Source: Rhizosphaericola mali
GTDB lineage: Bacteria > Bacteroidota > Bacteroidia > Chitinophagales > Chitinophagaceae
Assembly (NCBI RefSeq): GCF_004337365.2
Contig: NZ_CP044016.1
Location: 4,445,507-4,509,506, forward strand
Reading direction: 5' to 3'
DNA: 64,000 bases
Shown here: positions 26,106 through 34,101 of the stretch, one piece after another
Numbering within the stretch: the first letter of the stretch is position 1
Layout: every line of letters starts with the position of its first letter
Notes under the pieces: generated by a model
The model's database searches: none
Told to the model about the DNA's origin: nothing
The model's input: the letters and a program-made list of their open reading frames with translations, nothing else
Made by a program: the position numbers and the translations under genes

Positions 26106-27563
26106 TCAGTTGTTTGACTTGACTTTTTCTCTTATTTCTTGAAGAGATTGATCAATAATTAACTGTCCGTCCTTGAATACTTCACGTAATGCGCCTGTTT
26201 TTTCTTCTTCCCAACCTACCTGATCTTTTAATGTATAGTTTCCATCTTTTTCAACTATTTTCATTAGACCTTTCGCCGATTTTTTTGTTCCATCGTCCGT
26301 AATTGGGTCTTTAAATATTTCTCTTCCAATTCCATTGACTTCTCCATAAGTAGCTTTCATGGCGAATCCAAAAGTGTCTCTTGTATTGTATTGGTAAGTG
26401 AAAGAGCCAATTCCCAAGACTATATTGGTTGATGCAAATCCTTTTGTCTTTAATCTTTCACATATTTGTGTTGCACGATCAATAGTTATACTGTCTCCGT
26501 AGATAGCACCGATTTGAGGAATCAGTTCTTTGTATCCTTTATCATTTGTACTGCCACCAAAAGTATCCCAAAGTAATTCGATGACACCTTTGCGTTCTAC
26601 CTCAGATTTTCCATTAAGATTACCACAAATAATATCTACAGGATCGCCACTATCAGGACGAACTACCACTTTTCCTTCTCTGGAAATAATTTCCGATTTC
26701 AATTTTGGAAGATATTCCGTCAATACTTTCCACAAATCCCATGTATCAGAAACGATAGAAACAATCCCTTTAGGATAAACATCACAAACCAATCTACGAA
26801 ACGTACCGAGTTCGTCCTCTATGGTTCCCATACACATCACAGAATGTTCCGTTGCAGAAACAGAACCACCAATAAGTTCCTTATCTGAATCAGCATTATA
26901 GTATTTTTCCAAAAAGTCTATTGCTGGTATAGTATCTGTACCTGTAAAACTTAGCAAATGTCCCGCAGAAGAACTCACTGCCGCTTCAATACCTGCCATG
27001 CCTCGCATAGAGAAGTCATGTCCTTGCCATTCTACCATTGCAGGTACTGAAGACGTTTGCTCTGCATATTTGTCCAAAATCTTTCTGTATTGTTTCGCTA
27101 TAGTTGCAGATGTACAAGGCATCCAAATAGCGGCAGAAACTAAGGTCTCAAAATAATTAGTCAACCAGAAAAACTCAGGAATCGTGTTGTACATAGTGAA
27201 CATTGGAACTCTAACAGGTACACTTGATCCTTCTGGCAAAGCTTTTATAACCATTGGGATATAGCCGAGATCATGTAGATCTTCAATATGCTTCGTGCCG
27301 ACTTGATTTTCTCCCAAATAGTTATTTACACGGCGGCGATATTCTGCAACTACTTTTTCTTTAGGTTGTTTGAAAAAATAGTTTTCAAAATCTTCTAGTA
27401 TATATTTTTTGATAAAATATTGCAAACCGAATAGTACAACTTTATCAATACCTTCAATCCTGCTCTTCCTCGGTGTCCAATTAGAATACACTAAGCTTGT
27501 GCCTTCTGGATATTGTCTGCGATGATCTAGTTTGTAACCGTCTGTTAATAATAGTGGATTCAT
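26106..27563 (-). CDS. nadV: Nicotinamide phosphoribosyltransferase
   Basis: A 485-residue enzyme that makes nicotinamide mononucleotide from nicotinamide and PRPP, the first step of the direct NAD salvage route. Family landmarks include the start LLLTDGYKLDHRRQYPEGT, the conserved VEWQGHDFSMRGM near residue 170, SVSATEHSVMCMG near 235, and the phosphate-binding VVRPDSGDPVDI near 300; the ending fits full-length NAMPT. It is the last gene of the operon PRPP synthetase, HAD protein, nadV (3 bp gap), so its cosubstrate enzyme is made with it. Confidence 0.95.
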   Translation of the reverse strand: MNPLLLTDGYKLDHRRQYPEGTSLVYSNWTPRKSRIEGIDKVVLFGLQYFIKKYILEDFENYFFKQPKEKVVAEYRRRVNNYLGENQVGTKHIEDLHDLGYIPMVIKALPEGSSVPVRVPMFTMYNTIPEFFWLTNYFETLVSAAIWMPCTSATIAKQYRKILDKYAEQTSSVPAMVEWQGHDFSMRGMAGIEAAVSSSAGHLLSFTGTDTIPAIDFLEKYYNADSDKELIGGSVSATEHSVMCMGTIEDELGTFRRLVCDVYPKGIVSIVSDTWDLWKVLTEYLPKLKSEIISREGKVVVRPDSGDPVDIICGNLNGKSEVERKGVIELLWDTFGGSTNDKGYKELIPQIGAIYGDSITIDRATQICERLKTKGFASTNIVLGIGSFTYQYNTRDTFGFAMKATYGEVNGIGREIFKDPITDDGTKKSAKGLMKIVEKDGNYTLKDQVGWEEEKTGALREVFKDGQLIIDQSLQEIREKVKSNN

Positions 27564-27566
27564 AGT

Positions 27567-27953
27567 TTATATGTTTTTTATAAGATTGTTTAATTCGTCG
27601 TACACTTGTTTCAATCCAGCCCGATCATCCATGTATGCATTGGCATATATTTTTTTACTAGTGGATTTGTAAAATGGAGGATTTTCATTAATACTGTCAA
27701 AAGGAATAGTATTGTCTTTTAAGTAATTGTAAACAAATGATAAATCCTCCTGTCCCGTCCAGCATATCAAATAACAATTTTTGGAGTGTAATGAACGGAG
27801 TAAAGAAATGACATTTTCATATTGTCTTCCTTTTTTATGGAAATCATACACCGTATCGTCAAAATCGTAGGCTATTGTGATCGATCCATATTCCTTGTAT
27901 TCCGATAAGAGTCGATTTTTAGAATTGTCTATATCAAGATAAAAGTCTGTCAT
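27567..27953 (-). CDS. Small HAD-superfamily protein
   Basis: A 128-residue protein with the HAD motif I YDFDDTVYD near residue 28, a motif II-like CWTGQED near 65, and a C-terminal YMDDRAG near 107 that fits motif IV. The cap domain is missing. Such small HAD proteins act as nucleotide or sugar phosphatases; here, sandwiched between PRPP synthetase and NAMPT genes, it may act on nicotinamide nucleotides or phosphorylated ribose. Its start overlaps the PRPP synthetase gene by 20 bp. Exact function is not known. Confidence 0.7.
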   Translation of the reverse strand: MTDFYLDIDNSKNRLLSEYKEYGSITIAYDFDDTVYDFHKKGRQYENVISLLRSLHSKNCYLICWTGQEDLSFVYNYLKDNTIPFDSINENPPFYKSTSKKIYANAYMDDRAGLKQVYDELNNLIKNI

Positions 27954-28776
27954 TTAGTTTGATTTGAGTTAGATTTTCGTGTGTTAAATCTTTAAAAGAG
28001 TTAGTTGTAAAAATATGTTCAAAACAACTATCAAGATTATCGAAACCTTTGCTGAATATGCCATGCGTCACAGCAAGATAAAGTTTGCCGGCATTTTTCT
28101 TTTTCAATACTTCTGCTAACCCAATAAATGTGCCACCGCCATCACAGATATCATCAACTATTAAACAATCTTGATTATTCAAATCATCTGTATATACTTT
28201 AAATCCTGCTAATTTTCCAGTCTTTACATCTCTACTTTTACTACATTCTACAACTTCAATACCTCCTAAAAACTCAGATACTTTGTAGATTTTTTTTAAA
28301 GCCCCACCATCTGGAGAGATGAGTTTTAAATCCGTACCTATTTTTCCTACAACGGATTGAATGAATAAGTGATTGGTTACGGCAGTGCAATTATTCAAAA
28401 GCGCTGGAGTCACTTCGGAATGCGCATCCAATATACGAACCGTCTTGAAACCCAATTGATTAATGATATCCGCATATACTTTAACAGATAGAGGCTCTCC
28501 TTTTATCATCACTCGATCTTGGCGAGCAGAAGGGAAATATGGAATGATTAATTCTTCAAGCTCAGCATGCATTCTTTTGAGCGCATCAACTGCGATGCAA
28601 AGCAAGCCAAGATCATTAAAAGAATTTAGTCTATGTGTGATAATAACGGGACCAACTATATCTGATTTTATTTTTATATGTGGCTCGCCTGCAGAGAAAG
28701 TAAAGCTTTCGAACTGGATTTCGTCACCATCAATAGGTTTAAAATTTTGGTCTAAATTGATAATTTGGTTTTTCAT
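27934..28776 (-). CDS. prs: Ribose-phosphate pyrophosphokinase (PRPP synthetase), short phage-like form
   Basis: A 280-residue enzyme making PRPP from ribose 5-phosphate and ATP. Conserved parts: PYFPSARQDRVMIKGEPLS near residue 80 (equivalent of PYARQDR), RILDAHSE near 120, SPDGGALKK near 155, and the PRPP loop VDDICDGGGTF near 210. It is shorter than the housekeeping ~310-residue Prs and resembles the forms paired with NadV in phages and NAD salvage cassettes. It leads the operon with the HAD and nadV genes, so PRPP production is matched to nicotinamide salvage. Confidence 0.92.
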   Translation of the reverse strand: MKNQIINLDQNFKPIDGDEIQFESFTFSAGEPHIKIKSDIVGPVIITHRLNSFNDLGLLCIAVDALKRMHAELEELIIPYFPSARQDRVMIKGEPLSVKVYADIINQLGFKTVRILDAHSEVTPALLNNCTAVTNHLFIQSVVGKIGTDLKLISPDGGALKKIYKVSEFLGGIEVVECSKSRDVKTGKLAGFKVYTDDLNNQDCLIVDDICDGGGTFIGLAEVLKKKNAGKLYLAVTHGIFSKGFDNLDSCFEHIFTTNSFKDLTHENLTQIKLNDRLLS

Positions 28777-28846
28777 AATTGTACTATTATATGGTTATAT
28801 AAACCAATTAAGGTTATTATTTGTTTTATATGCGTAATTATTACAC

Positions 28847-28890
28847 AAATATATATACTATTTAATTAAAGTGCAAATTAATTTGTGTAA
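28847..28890 (-). promoter_or_regulatory. Promoter and NrtR-like operator before prs-HAD-nadV
   Basis: Minus-strand TATATTTG (plus 28847-28854) matches TAnnTTTG and TTTG (plus 28874-28877) is 19 bp upstream. The -33 element lies in an imperfect palindrome GTGCAAATTAATTTGTGTAA (28871-28890), and a second half-site TTACACAAAT (28841-28850) covers the -7. The layout equals that at the NADAR promoter. Confidence 0.6.
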
Positions 28891-28926
28891 AAATTACTCA
28901 ATAAAATATAATATGTTTAAAATCAA

Positions 28927-29604
28927 TTATTTAATTTCAAAATAAAATCCTTTTTCGGCTAATGATTGGTATTTCTCTTTGTTGAATTTGAATAATTTCC
29001 CAGGACGACCACTTCCTTCTTTGCGTATTTTATTGGTTTCATCCAACAAACCATAACTCATTATTTTTTTACGGAAATTCCTACGATCGATGGATTCTCC
29101 GATAATCGTTTGGTACAAATCTTCCAAATCAGAAAATGGAAATTCAGTATTCAATAAATTAAATCCAATCGGTTCATATTGAATTTTGGTGCGAAGTCGT
29201 GATAATGCTTTTTCGAAAATAGCTTCATGGTCAAATGCCAATTCGGGTAATTGATCTATACTAAACCATCTCGCGTCAGCAGCGTCAGTATCGGCGTGTA
29301 GCTTGTGATAAGATGGATTGACTAAACCAAAATAAACGACCGAAATGACCCGGTTTCTCGGATCGCGGTCTACTTTTCCAAAAGTATATAGTTGCTCCAA
29401 AAAATCTGGGCGTATTCCAGCTTCTTCCTGCAACTCACGCAAAACTGCCGCATCCAAATCCTCATCGTCGTGCACCAAGCCTCCAGGAAGTGCCCATTTC
29501 CCTTTGAATGGTTCAATATTTCTTTGAATTAATAATATATGTAAAGCACTTTTCTCAAAGTATCCAAATACAACACCATCAACAGAAACCTTTATCTTTT
29601 GCAT
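28927..29604 (-). CDS. nrtR: NrtR-type Nudix transcriptional regulator
   Basis: A 225-residue protein with an N-terminal Nudix domain (residues 5-130) and a C-terminal winged helix (about 150-220, with NFRKKIMSYGLLDET and the basic RKEGSGRPGKLFKF). NrtR proteins sense NAD metabolites such as ADP-ribose and repress NAD salvage genes. The Nudix box GX5EX7REUXEEXGU is fully intact (GLVHDDE at the start, RELQEEAGI at the end), so hydrolase activity may remain. It stands next to prs-nadV, and related inverted repeats lie at six promoters around it. The chief alternative is an AraR/sugar-type Nudix regulator, unlikely here. Confidence 0.88.
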   Translation of the reverse strand: MQKIKVSVDGVVFGYFEKSALHILLIQRNIEPFKGKWALPGGLVHDDEDLDAAVLRELQEEAGIRPDFLEQLYTFGKVDRDPRNRVISVVYFGLVNPSYHKLHADTDAADARWFSIDQLPELAFDHEAIFEKALSRLRTKIQYEPIGFNLLNTEFPFSDLEDLYQTIIGESIDRRNFRKKIMSYGLLDETNKIRKEGSGRPGKLFKFNKEKYQSLAEKGFYFEIK

Positions 29605-29619
29605 TTTTTGTGTTTTGTA

Positions 29620-29631
29620 TACGCAAAAATA
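29620..29631 (-). promoter_or_regulatory. nrtR promoter -7 element with NrtR-like half-site
   Basis: Minus-strand TATTTTTG (plus 29624-29631) matches TAnnTTTG, 20 bp before the ATG, and overlaps the half-site TACGCAAA (29620-29627). No well-spaced -33 was seen. This would give autoregulation. Confidence 0.4.
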
Positions 29632-29690
29632 ACAGTAATTATTATCAAAAGGTGACTAAATGACGATTTATAAAAAAATAAAATTTTTTT

Positions 29691-29713
29691 ACTACGCAAA
29701 TAGAATGCGCAAT
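29691..29713. promoter_or_regulatory. NrtR-like operator upstream of the tRNA-like region and slipin gene
   Basis: Inverted repeat ACTACGCA, 7-bp spacer, TGCGCAAT (6 of 8 arm positions pair). The left arm is identical to that of the perfect operator at 32728-32750. A degenerate -7 (ATCTTTG, about 29723-29729) follows, as it does there. Confidence 0.5.
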
Positions 29714-29761
29714 ACTACAATGATCTTTGCATTATCGAAAATGAACCAAGATGAGTGTTTC

Positions 29762-30011
29762 TAGATAGCACCGTTGCGGTACACTTTGTTGAGGAAACAT
29801 AATGTGGCACTGTGCAGTCGTTGTTGATGGTTTTGATAGTGACCTAAACTATCCTTTTATGTGGGTTCGATTCCCACCATCAATGAAGGTTGATGTAGCA
29901 TAATGGTAGTGCACTACAATAGGGTTGTAGCAAATAGGGTTGGCGACAATCCACTCGAGTTCAGGCAACTCTTAAAAAATGCCTTCTAGGTGAGTGTTCT
30001 AGTGCTATTTG
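29762..30011 (+). ncRNA. Candidate structured RNA containing tRNA-like elements
   Basis: The region is free of genes and rich in pairing. At its ends TAGATAGCAC (29762-29771) can pair with GTGCTATTTG (30002-30011), ten pairs including two G-U. Inside lies a near-tRNA (29823-29884): 7-bp acceptor-like stem GTTGATG/CATCAAT, a GATAGT/ACTATC hairpin with a 7-base loop, and a perfect T arm GTGGG-TTCGATT-CCCAC, but no D arm. Immediately after is a D-arm-like TAGCATAATGGTAGTGCA (29895-29912) and an anticodon-arm-like CTACA/TGTAG hairpin with 7-base loop (29913-29929). It probably lies in the leader of the slipin gene. A resemblance to Y RNAs is inference. Confidence 0.45.
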
Positions 30012-30331
30012 CCAGTTGTTAAGTCAACATTCTGGTAAAACCAGCAAATAAGTTCTTTGTAAGTAAATGCAACTTGGCAAGTTGTAGGGTTGGATGTACT
30101 ATTTGAATTCTGTCACTCTTGGTGCGAATATTATTGGATAAGAAATATAGTGTAGACTATAATTATGATTCACAAGTATTCAAACCATTTGTTTCTACTA
30201 TTCAAAATGCATTCTTACTATAACTCAAAAAGTAGATCTTACTTACCAACACAGATTTCCGTTTTCGCCCGAAGGCAAATGGCACGTGGACACTTTTTAA
30301 AAAAGTAAACTATAAAATTTAAAATATAAAT
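30006..30331. other. Remainder of the leader before the slipin gene, more hairpins
   Basis: No coding frame. TATTTGC (30006-30012) could pair with GCAAATA (30043-30049), enclosing GTTG/CAAC and CTGGT-AAA-ACCAG (30032-30044) hairpins; this competes with the long-range stem at 29762/30011. CAACTT-GGC-AAGTTG (30070-30084) is another hairpin. The last 200 bp show nothing clear. Confidence 0.35.
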
Positions 30332-31429
30332 ATGATGAAAAGAATAACTATCGCAGCATATCAAATCGGTTTGGTTTTCGAAAATGGAAACTTAATTAAT
30401 CTTTTGAAAGAAGGAAAATATTGGATTTTCGGTAATAAAAATGTGGAAATTCATGCATTAAAAGACTCTTTTAAAAGCACTATAGATTTGCAATTATTGT
30501 TGAGAAACAATGAATTGTCAGCTCTTTTGGATGTGGTTGAAGTGGTTGATGGAGAGATTGTATTGGTGTACGAAAACGGTTTGTTTACCAATGTTTTGAC
30601 TGCGGGACAATATGCATTTTGGAAAGAATATGGTACGCGTCGTTTAGAAAGAATCGATCTAACGAAAGTAGAGATCACGGAAAACGTGAACAAAACGATA
30701 TTGGAAAATCCCTTGTTGAAAAACTATGTACGTAAATGTGTAGTTGCCAATCAGCAAAAAGCATTGTTGTTTATCGATGGAAAATTTACCAAAGTGTTAG
30801 AATCTGGTGCTTATTACTTTTGGAATAATGAAATATCTATTGAAGTAAAATCCGTGGAAACACGTATGCAACAAATGGAAATTTCTGGCCAAGAATTGTT
30901 GACTAAAGACAAAGCAAATTTGCGTATCAATTTTTATGTTCGTTACATAGTGATAGATATTTTAAAAGCGATATTGGACAATAAAGAATTTGAAAAACAA
31001 CTCTATATATTGATGCAATTGGCTTTGCGTGAATTTGTGGGCGCTTTGACTTTAGACGAATTGTTAGCGAAAAAAGACAATGTAGGTGTGGAGATTTTGA
31101 CCAACTTGGGCGAAAAAGCGGAAGCCTTGGGTTTGAATGTGGCAGATGCAGGCATCCGTGATGTGATATTGACGGGCGAGATGAAAGACATTATGAACCA
31201 AGTATTGATCGCCGAGAAAAAAGCACAAGCCAATAGCATCATGCGTCGGGAAGAAACCGCTGCTACACGTAGCATGTTGAATACCGCCAAAATGATGGAA
31301 GAAAATGAAGTCCTTTGGAAATTGAAATAGATGGAGTACATGGAAAGAATTGCAGATAAAATCGGCGCCATCACTTTGTCTGGTAATAGCAATATTGTGA
31401 ATCAATTGAAGGAAATATTTGTGAAATAA
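30332..31429 (+). pseudogene. Slipin (SPFH/Band 7) protein interrupted by an in-frame amber codon
   Basis: The reading frame encodes 332 residues to a TAG at 31328-31330 and then continues in the same frame for 33 codons (MEYMERIADKIGAITLSGN to QLKEIFVK, stop at 31429). Slipins of this kind end with exactly such a segment after LWKLKE, so the TAG very likely replaces a GAG. Residues 1-120 form the unusual N-terminal part (YQIGLVFENGNLINLLKEGK), then the SPFH domain and coiled coil (MRREETAATRSMLNTAKMM). Similar slipins accompany RNA-repair genes in other bacteria. It may be a pseudogene, a truncated active form, a readthrough gene or a sequencing error. Confidence 0.7.
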
Positions 31430-31431
31430 CA

Positions 31432-31466
31432 TTTGAATAAACTATAGAAATTATAGTTTATTCAAA
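31432..31466. repeat. Perfect 15-bp inverted repeat between slipin and rlaP genes
   Basis: TTTGAATAAACTATA and its exact complement flank the 5-base loop GAAAT. It ends 17 bp before the rlaP ATG. It could be a terminator or attenuator, an mRNA-processing site, or a site hiding the rlaP ribosome binding region; there is no good U-run after it. Confidence 0.6.
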
Positions 31467-31483
31467 CTTTAATATTGTTTCAA

Positions 31484-32245
31484 ATGAAAAATAAAATATT
31501 AGAATTATATAAAGCCAAGCATGAGATACCACTATTTTATTGTGAAAGTGGAAGTCGGCTTTGGGGAATTGCGAGTCCGGATAGTGACTACGATGTACGC
31601 GGTATTCACTTACAGTCTAAAGAGCAATATTTCGGATTTAAAAAGGAACCAGATAGCTTATCAAAAATGAATGGATTATTTGATTTTGAATCTTTTAGTT
31701 TGGATAAATTTTGCCAACTGATATTAAAGAGCAATCCCAATCTTTTGGAGTGGTTACGAAGTGATCTCGTCTATTTTAATGAATTACCGAATTGGGAAAA
31801 TTTCCGTGCTGAAGTATTGAAGAATATTGATATGTCTGCATTATATTTTCACTATTTGTCATTGGCAAAAGGAAATATTGCTCTTTTTGAGACTGGTAAA
31901 AAAGCATACTATAAAGTCGTTTTTTATGCAATAAGAGGTTTGTTGTCAGCAGATTTAGCTGCTCAAAATATAATGCCTGAATTGGATATATTAAAATTGC
32001 GCAACCAACTCGGTAAAAATAATGAACTAACAGACTTACTAGAAAATAGTATCGATCAAAAACGTAATAGTAACGAAAAAGAGCCTATAGAGGAGGAACT
32101 GCGTGCGCCAATATTGGTGATTTTGAAAGGTTATTTGCTAAAATTACAGAATCTAAATATTTCTAAATTTGGACCTAATACAAAACTGGAAATAGTTTTA
32201 AAGGACTATAATTACGCAGTGAAAGAAAGAATTTATTTAAGTTAG
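31484..32245 (+). CDS. RlaP-like nucleotidyltransferase (DNA polymerase beta superfamily, RNA-repair associated)
   Basis: A 253-residue protein with the nucleotidyltransferase motif GSRLWGIASPDSDYDVRGI around residues 22-40, where the two Asp of DSDYD are the metal ligands. The remaining helical part (ALYFHYLSLAKGNIALFETG, KAYYKVVFYAIRGLL) is typical of the PF10127 family, named RlaP for its link with RNA repair operons. It could add or remove nucleotides at damaged RNA ends, but the reaction is not established. I use the ATG at 31484; an upstream in-frame TTG is less likely. Confidence 0.82.
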   Translation: MKNKILELYKAKHEIPLFYCESGSRLWGIASPDSDYDVRGIHLQSKEQYFGFKKEPDSLSKMNGLFDFESFSLDKFCQLILKSNPNLLEWLRSDLVYFNELPNWENFRAEVLKNIDMSALYFHYLSLAKGNIALFETGKKAYYKVVFYAIRGLLSADLAAQNIMPELDILKLRNQLGKNNELTDLLENSIDQKRNSNEKEPIEEELRAPILVILKGYLLKLQNLNISKFGPNTKLEIVLKDYNYAVKERIYLS

Positions 32246-32263
32246 TATCCGTATTCTTCAACT

Positions 32264-32295
32264 AAAAGAAATCATATTTTTGTATGATTTCTTTT
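32264..32295. terminator. Convergent terminator between rlaP and the HopJ-family gene
   Basis: Perfect 13-bp stem AAAAGAAATCATA / TATGATTTCTTTT with a 6-base loop, T-rich on both strands. It sits between converging genes and can serve both. Confidence 0.7.
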
Positions 32296-32339
32296 CGTTC
32301 TTTTTCTAATGTTGTCACTAAAATTTCAATAAAATTGTG

Positions 32340-32672
32340 CTATTTACTTTTTAATGCTACACCCTCAAATTCGATTCCATTCCATCCAAATACTATAAAA
32401 TTTCTAATATTTTGATGGTCTTCTCCTTCTGGATTTTCCAAAACATCTTTTCTATAAAAATCACCAAACAAGGCTAAGGTTTCGTCCTTCGACAGCTTAT
32501 TTAACTTAGCAAATGCAAATATTTTACAGGAACCATTGTTTTGATTAGCTTCGTTTATTGTATTTCCATTCGTGAATTTTGTGGGCGTGAAAGCATAATT
32601 TTCATCGATGAAGGCAATCACTTCTTTAAAATCAATTGTATCTTTATTTTGCTTGATTTGTTCTAATAACAT
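32340..32672 (-). CDS. HopJ type III effector-family protein (likely housekeeping)
   Basis: A 110-residue acidic soluble protein. The sequence FIDENYAFTPTKFTNG near residue 24, then NNGSCKIFAFAKLNKLS and LFGDFYRKDVLENPEG, matches the HopJ family, which is widespread in environmental bacteria without type III secretion. Its function is unknown and the effector name is historical. It is transcribed against the RNA-repair genes on both sides and may be an unrelated insertion in the island. Confidence 0.75.
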   Translation of the reverse strand: MLLEQIKQNKDTIDFKEVIAFIDENYAFTPTKFTNGNTINEANQNNGSCKIFAFAKLNKLSKDETLALFGDFYRKDVLENPEGEDHQNIRNFIVFGWNGIEFEGVALKSK

Positions 32673-32727
32673 GTTTTAAAATTTCCGCTAAAATTAATTA
32701 TAATTTTATTTACGGAATAAATTTTCA

Positions 32728-32750
32728 ACTACGCAATTCCAGTGCGTAGT
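32728..32750. promoter_or_regulatory. NrtR-like operator before the Hen1-ligase-kinase operon
   Basis: Perfect inverted repeat ACTACGCA, 7-bp spacer, TGCGTAGT. It lies 8 bp upstream of AATCTTTG (32759-32766), one mismatch from the -7 consensus, so a bound protein would occlude the promoter. The left arm matches the site at 29691 exactly. Confidence 0.6.
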
Positions 32751-32787
32751 ATAGTTTAAATCTTTGTATGGTCAAAAACAAAAAGCC

Positions 32788-34101
32788 ATGATTTTACATA
32801 TTTACAGTGAAAATCCACACTTGTTGGATATTATTAATAAAAATCCAGAGACAGATAATGGACTGTATCTCAAACCATTAAAGGACGGCGTAGCGATTGG
32901 TAATGCAGTTTCAGTACATCAATATGACATTTATTTTCAGGATGGCGGACATAGTTATACAGAGGAAATTGGTAATCAATTAGATTATCAGAGTCTTTGC
33001 AATCCATTAATTGTATTGCATTTAAGTACAGATTTTTTAGGACATATATTAAAAGAATCGTCGGAATATTTAGCGCAAGAATTGAAATGGTTGGGCAAAA
33101 CTCGTGGCGAAGTGGATCCGTCTACCTGTAAAATTACCGTACCAAATTTTTACATATATTCCTCATGGTATCGTGATGGTGCATTTTTATTGTCTAAATA
33201 TTTTAAAGAAATAAAAGTAAGAAATAAAGTAGGTAACAACTTCGAATTAGCGATTGAAGGGAAAACCGTTTTTCAAGCGGTGAATATGTTGAATTTAGTA
33301 GCGTTATTTGCTCAGTTAACCAATGAAAAAGGTTTGTTCACTTATATTGACGATTCTTTTGCAAGTAAATATGTGCGGGTTTTGACGAATATTGAAGGTG
33401 TACCTTATTTCGTTTTGTATTTATTTATCAAAAGAGCGGTAAAAAATAAAACACAGTTTGAAATGGTGAAACCTTTATTGGAAAACTATTTGGCAAAATA
33501 TGGCATTGTTGCGAACCTTACAAATGAAGACACGCAACTATCAAGAATCGGTTTTATTACAGAAGCAATTGGAATCGATTTACCAGTTTTGGATATTGGT
33601 TGTGGTGAATTTGCTTATTATAAAAGATTGATGAATAGAGGTTTGGAGCAAGAATATTTTGCAGTGGATAAAGAAATTCATTTAGAAAGATTAGGGCAAA
33701 ATATTATGGATCGTTTGGATGCGGATAATTTAAAATTCTCAACAGATTTAACAAAGGTACCCAAAGACAAAAAATTAAATATTATTATCAGCGAAGTGAT
33801 CGAGCATAATACGCCAGAAGATGCGCTGGCATTAGTCAAAAAAGCATTGACTTTTAATTTTGAAAAAATTGTTATCTCTACGCCTAATGCAGATTTTAAT
33901 CAATTTTATTTTGACAATGGATTTAGACATTCAGATCACCATTTTGAATTTACACAAACAGAATTTAAAGATTTTATAGCGTCATGCACGGCTTTTAGAT
34001 TGGATTTGGATATACGTTTTGATCAAGTTGGGGACGAATTGAATGGATTGAAACCAACACAAATTGTAGTTATTGAAAAAAATAAAAACCATGAGAACTA
34101 A
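32788..34101 (+). CDS. Hen1-type RNA 3'-terminal ribose 2'-O-methyltransferase
   Basis: A 437-residue protein whose C-terminal ~200 residues form a methyltransferase: SAM motif LDIGCGEF near residue 268, then SEVIEHNTPEDA near 334 and RHSDHHFEFTQTEF near 380. The ExxEH...H arrangement and RHxDHxFEWT-like motif are the metal-site signature of Hen1, which methylates the 2'-OH of RNA ends during repair. The N-terminal ~250 residues, including HSYTEEIGNQLDYQSL, do not look like the standard bacterial Hen1 N-domain. The ATG at 32788 is preferred to a TTG at 32764 that lies in the promoter. The ligase gene overlaps its end. Confidence 0.85.
   Translation: MILHIYSENPHLLDIINKNPETDNGLYLKPLKDGVAIGNAVSVHQYDIYFQDGGHSYTEEIGNQLDYQSLCNPLIVLHLSTDFLGHILKESSEYLAQELKWLGKTRGEVDPSTCKITVPNFYIYSSWYRDGAFLLSKYFKEIKVRNKVGNNFELAIEGKTVFQAVNMLNLVALFAQLTNEKGLFTYIDDSFASKYVRVLTNIEGVPYFVLYLFIKRAVKNKTQFEMVKPLLENYLAKYGIVANLTNEDTQLSRIGFITEAIGIDLPVLDIGCGEFAYYKRLMNRGLEQEYFAVDKEIHLERLGQNIMDRLDADNLKFSTDLTKVPKDKKLNIIISEVIEHNTPEDALALVKKALTFNFEKIVISTPNADFNQFYFDNGFRHSDHHFEFTQTEFKDFIASCTAFRLDLDIRFDQVGDELNGLKPTQIVVIEKNKNHEN

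Noticed and set aside
29823-29884. A normal functional tRNA gene with T arm GTGGG-TTCGATT-CCCAC
   Set aside because: There is room for only 31 bases between the acceptor-like stem and the T arm, so no D arm fits, and the middle loop (GACCTAA) lacks the conserved T before the anticodon position. I list it as tRNA-like, not as a tRNA.
32340-32672. A type III secretion effector implying host interaction
   Set aside because: HopJ-family proteins are widespread in bacteria without type III secretion; nothing else here suggests such a system.
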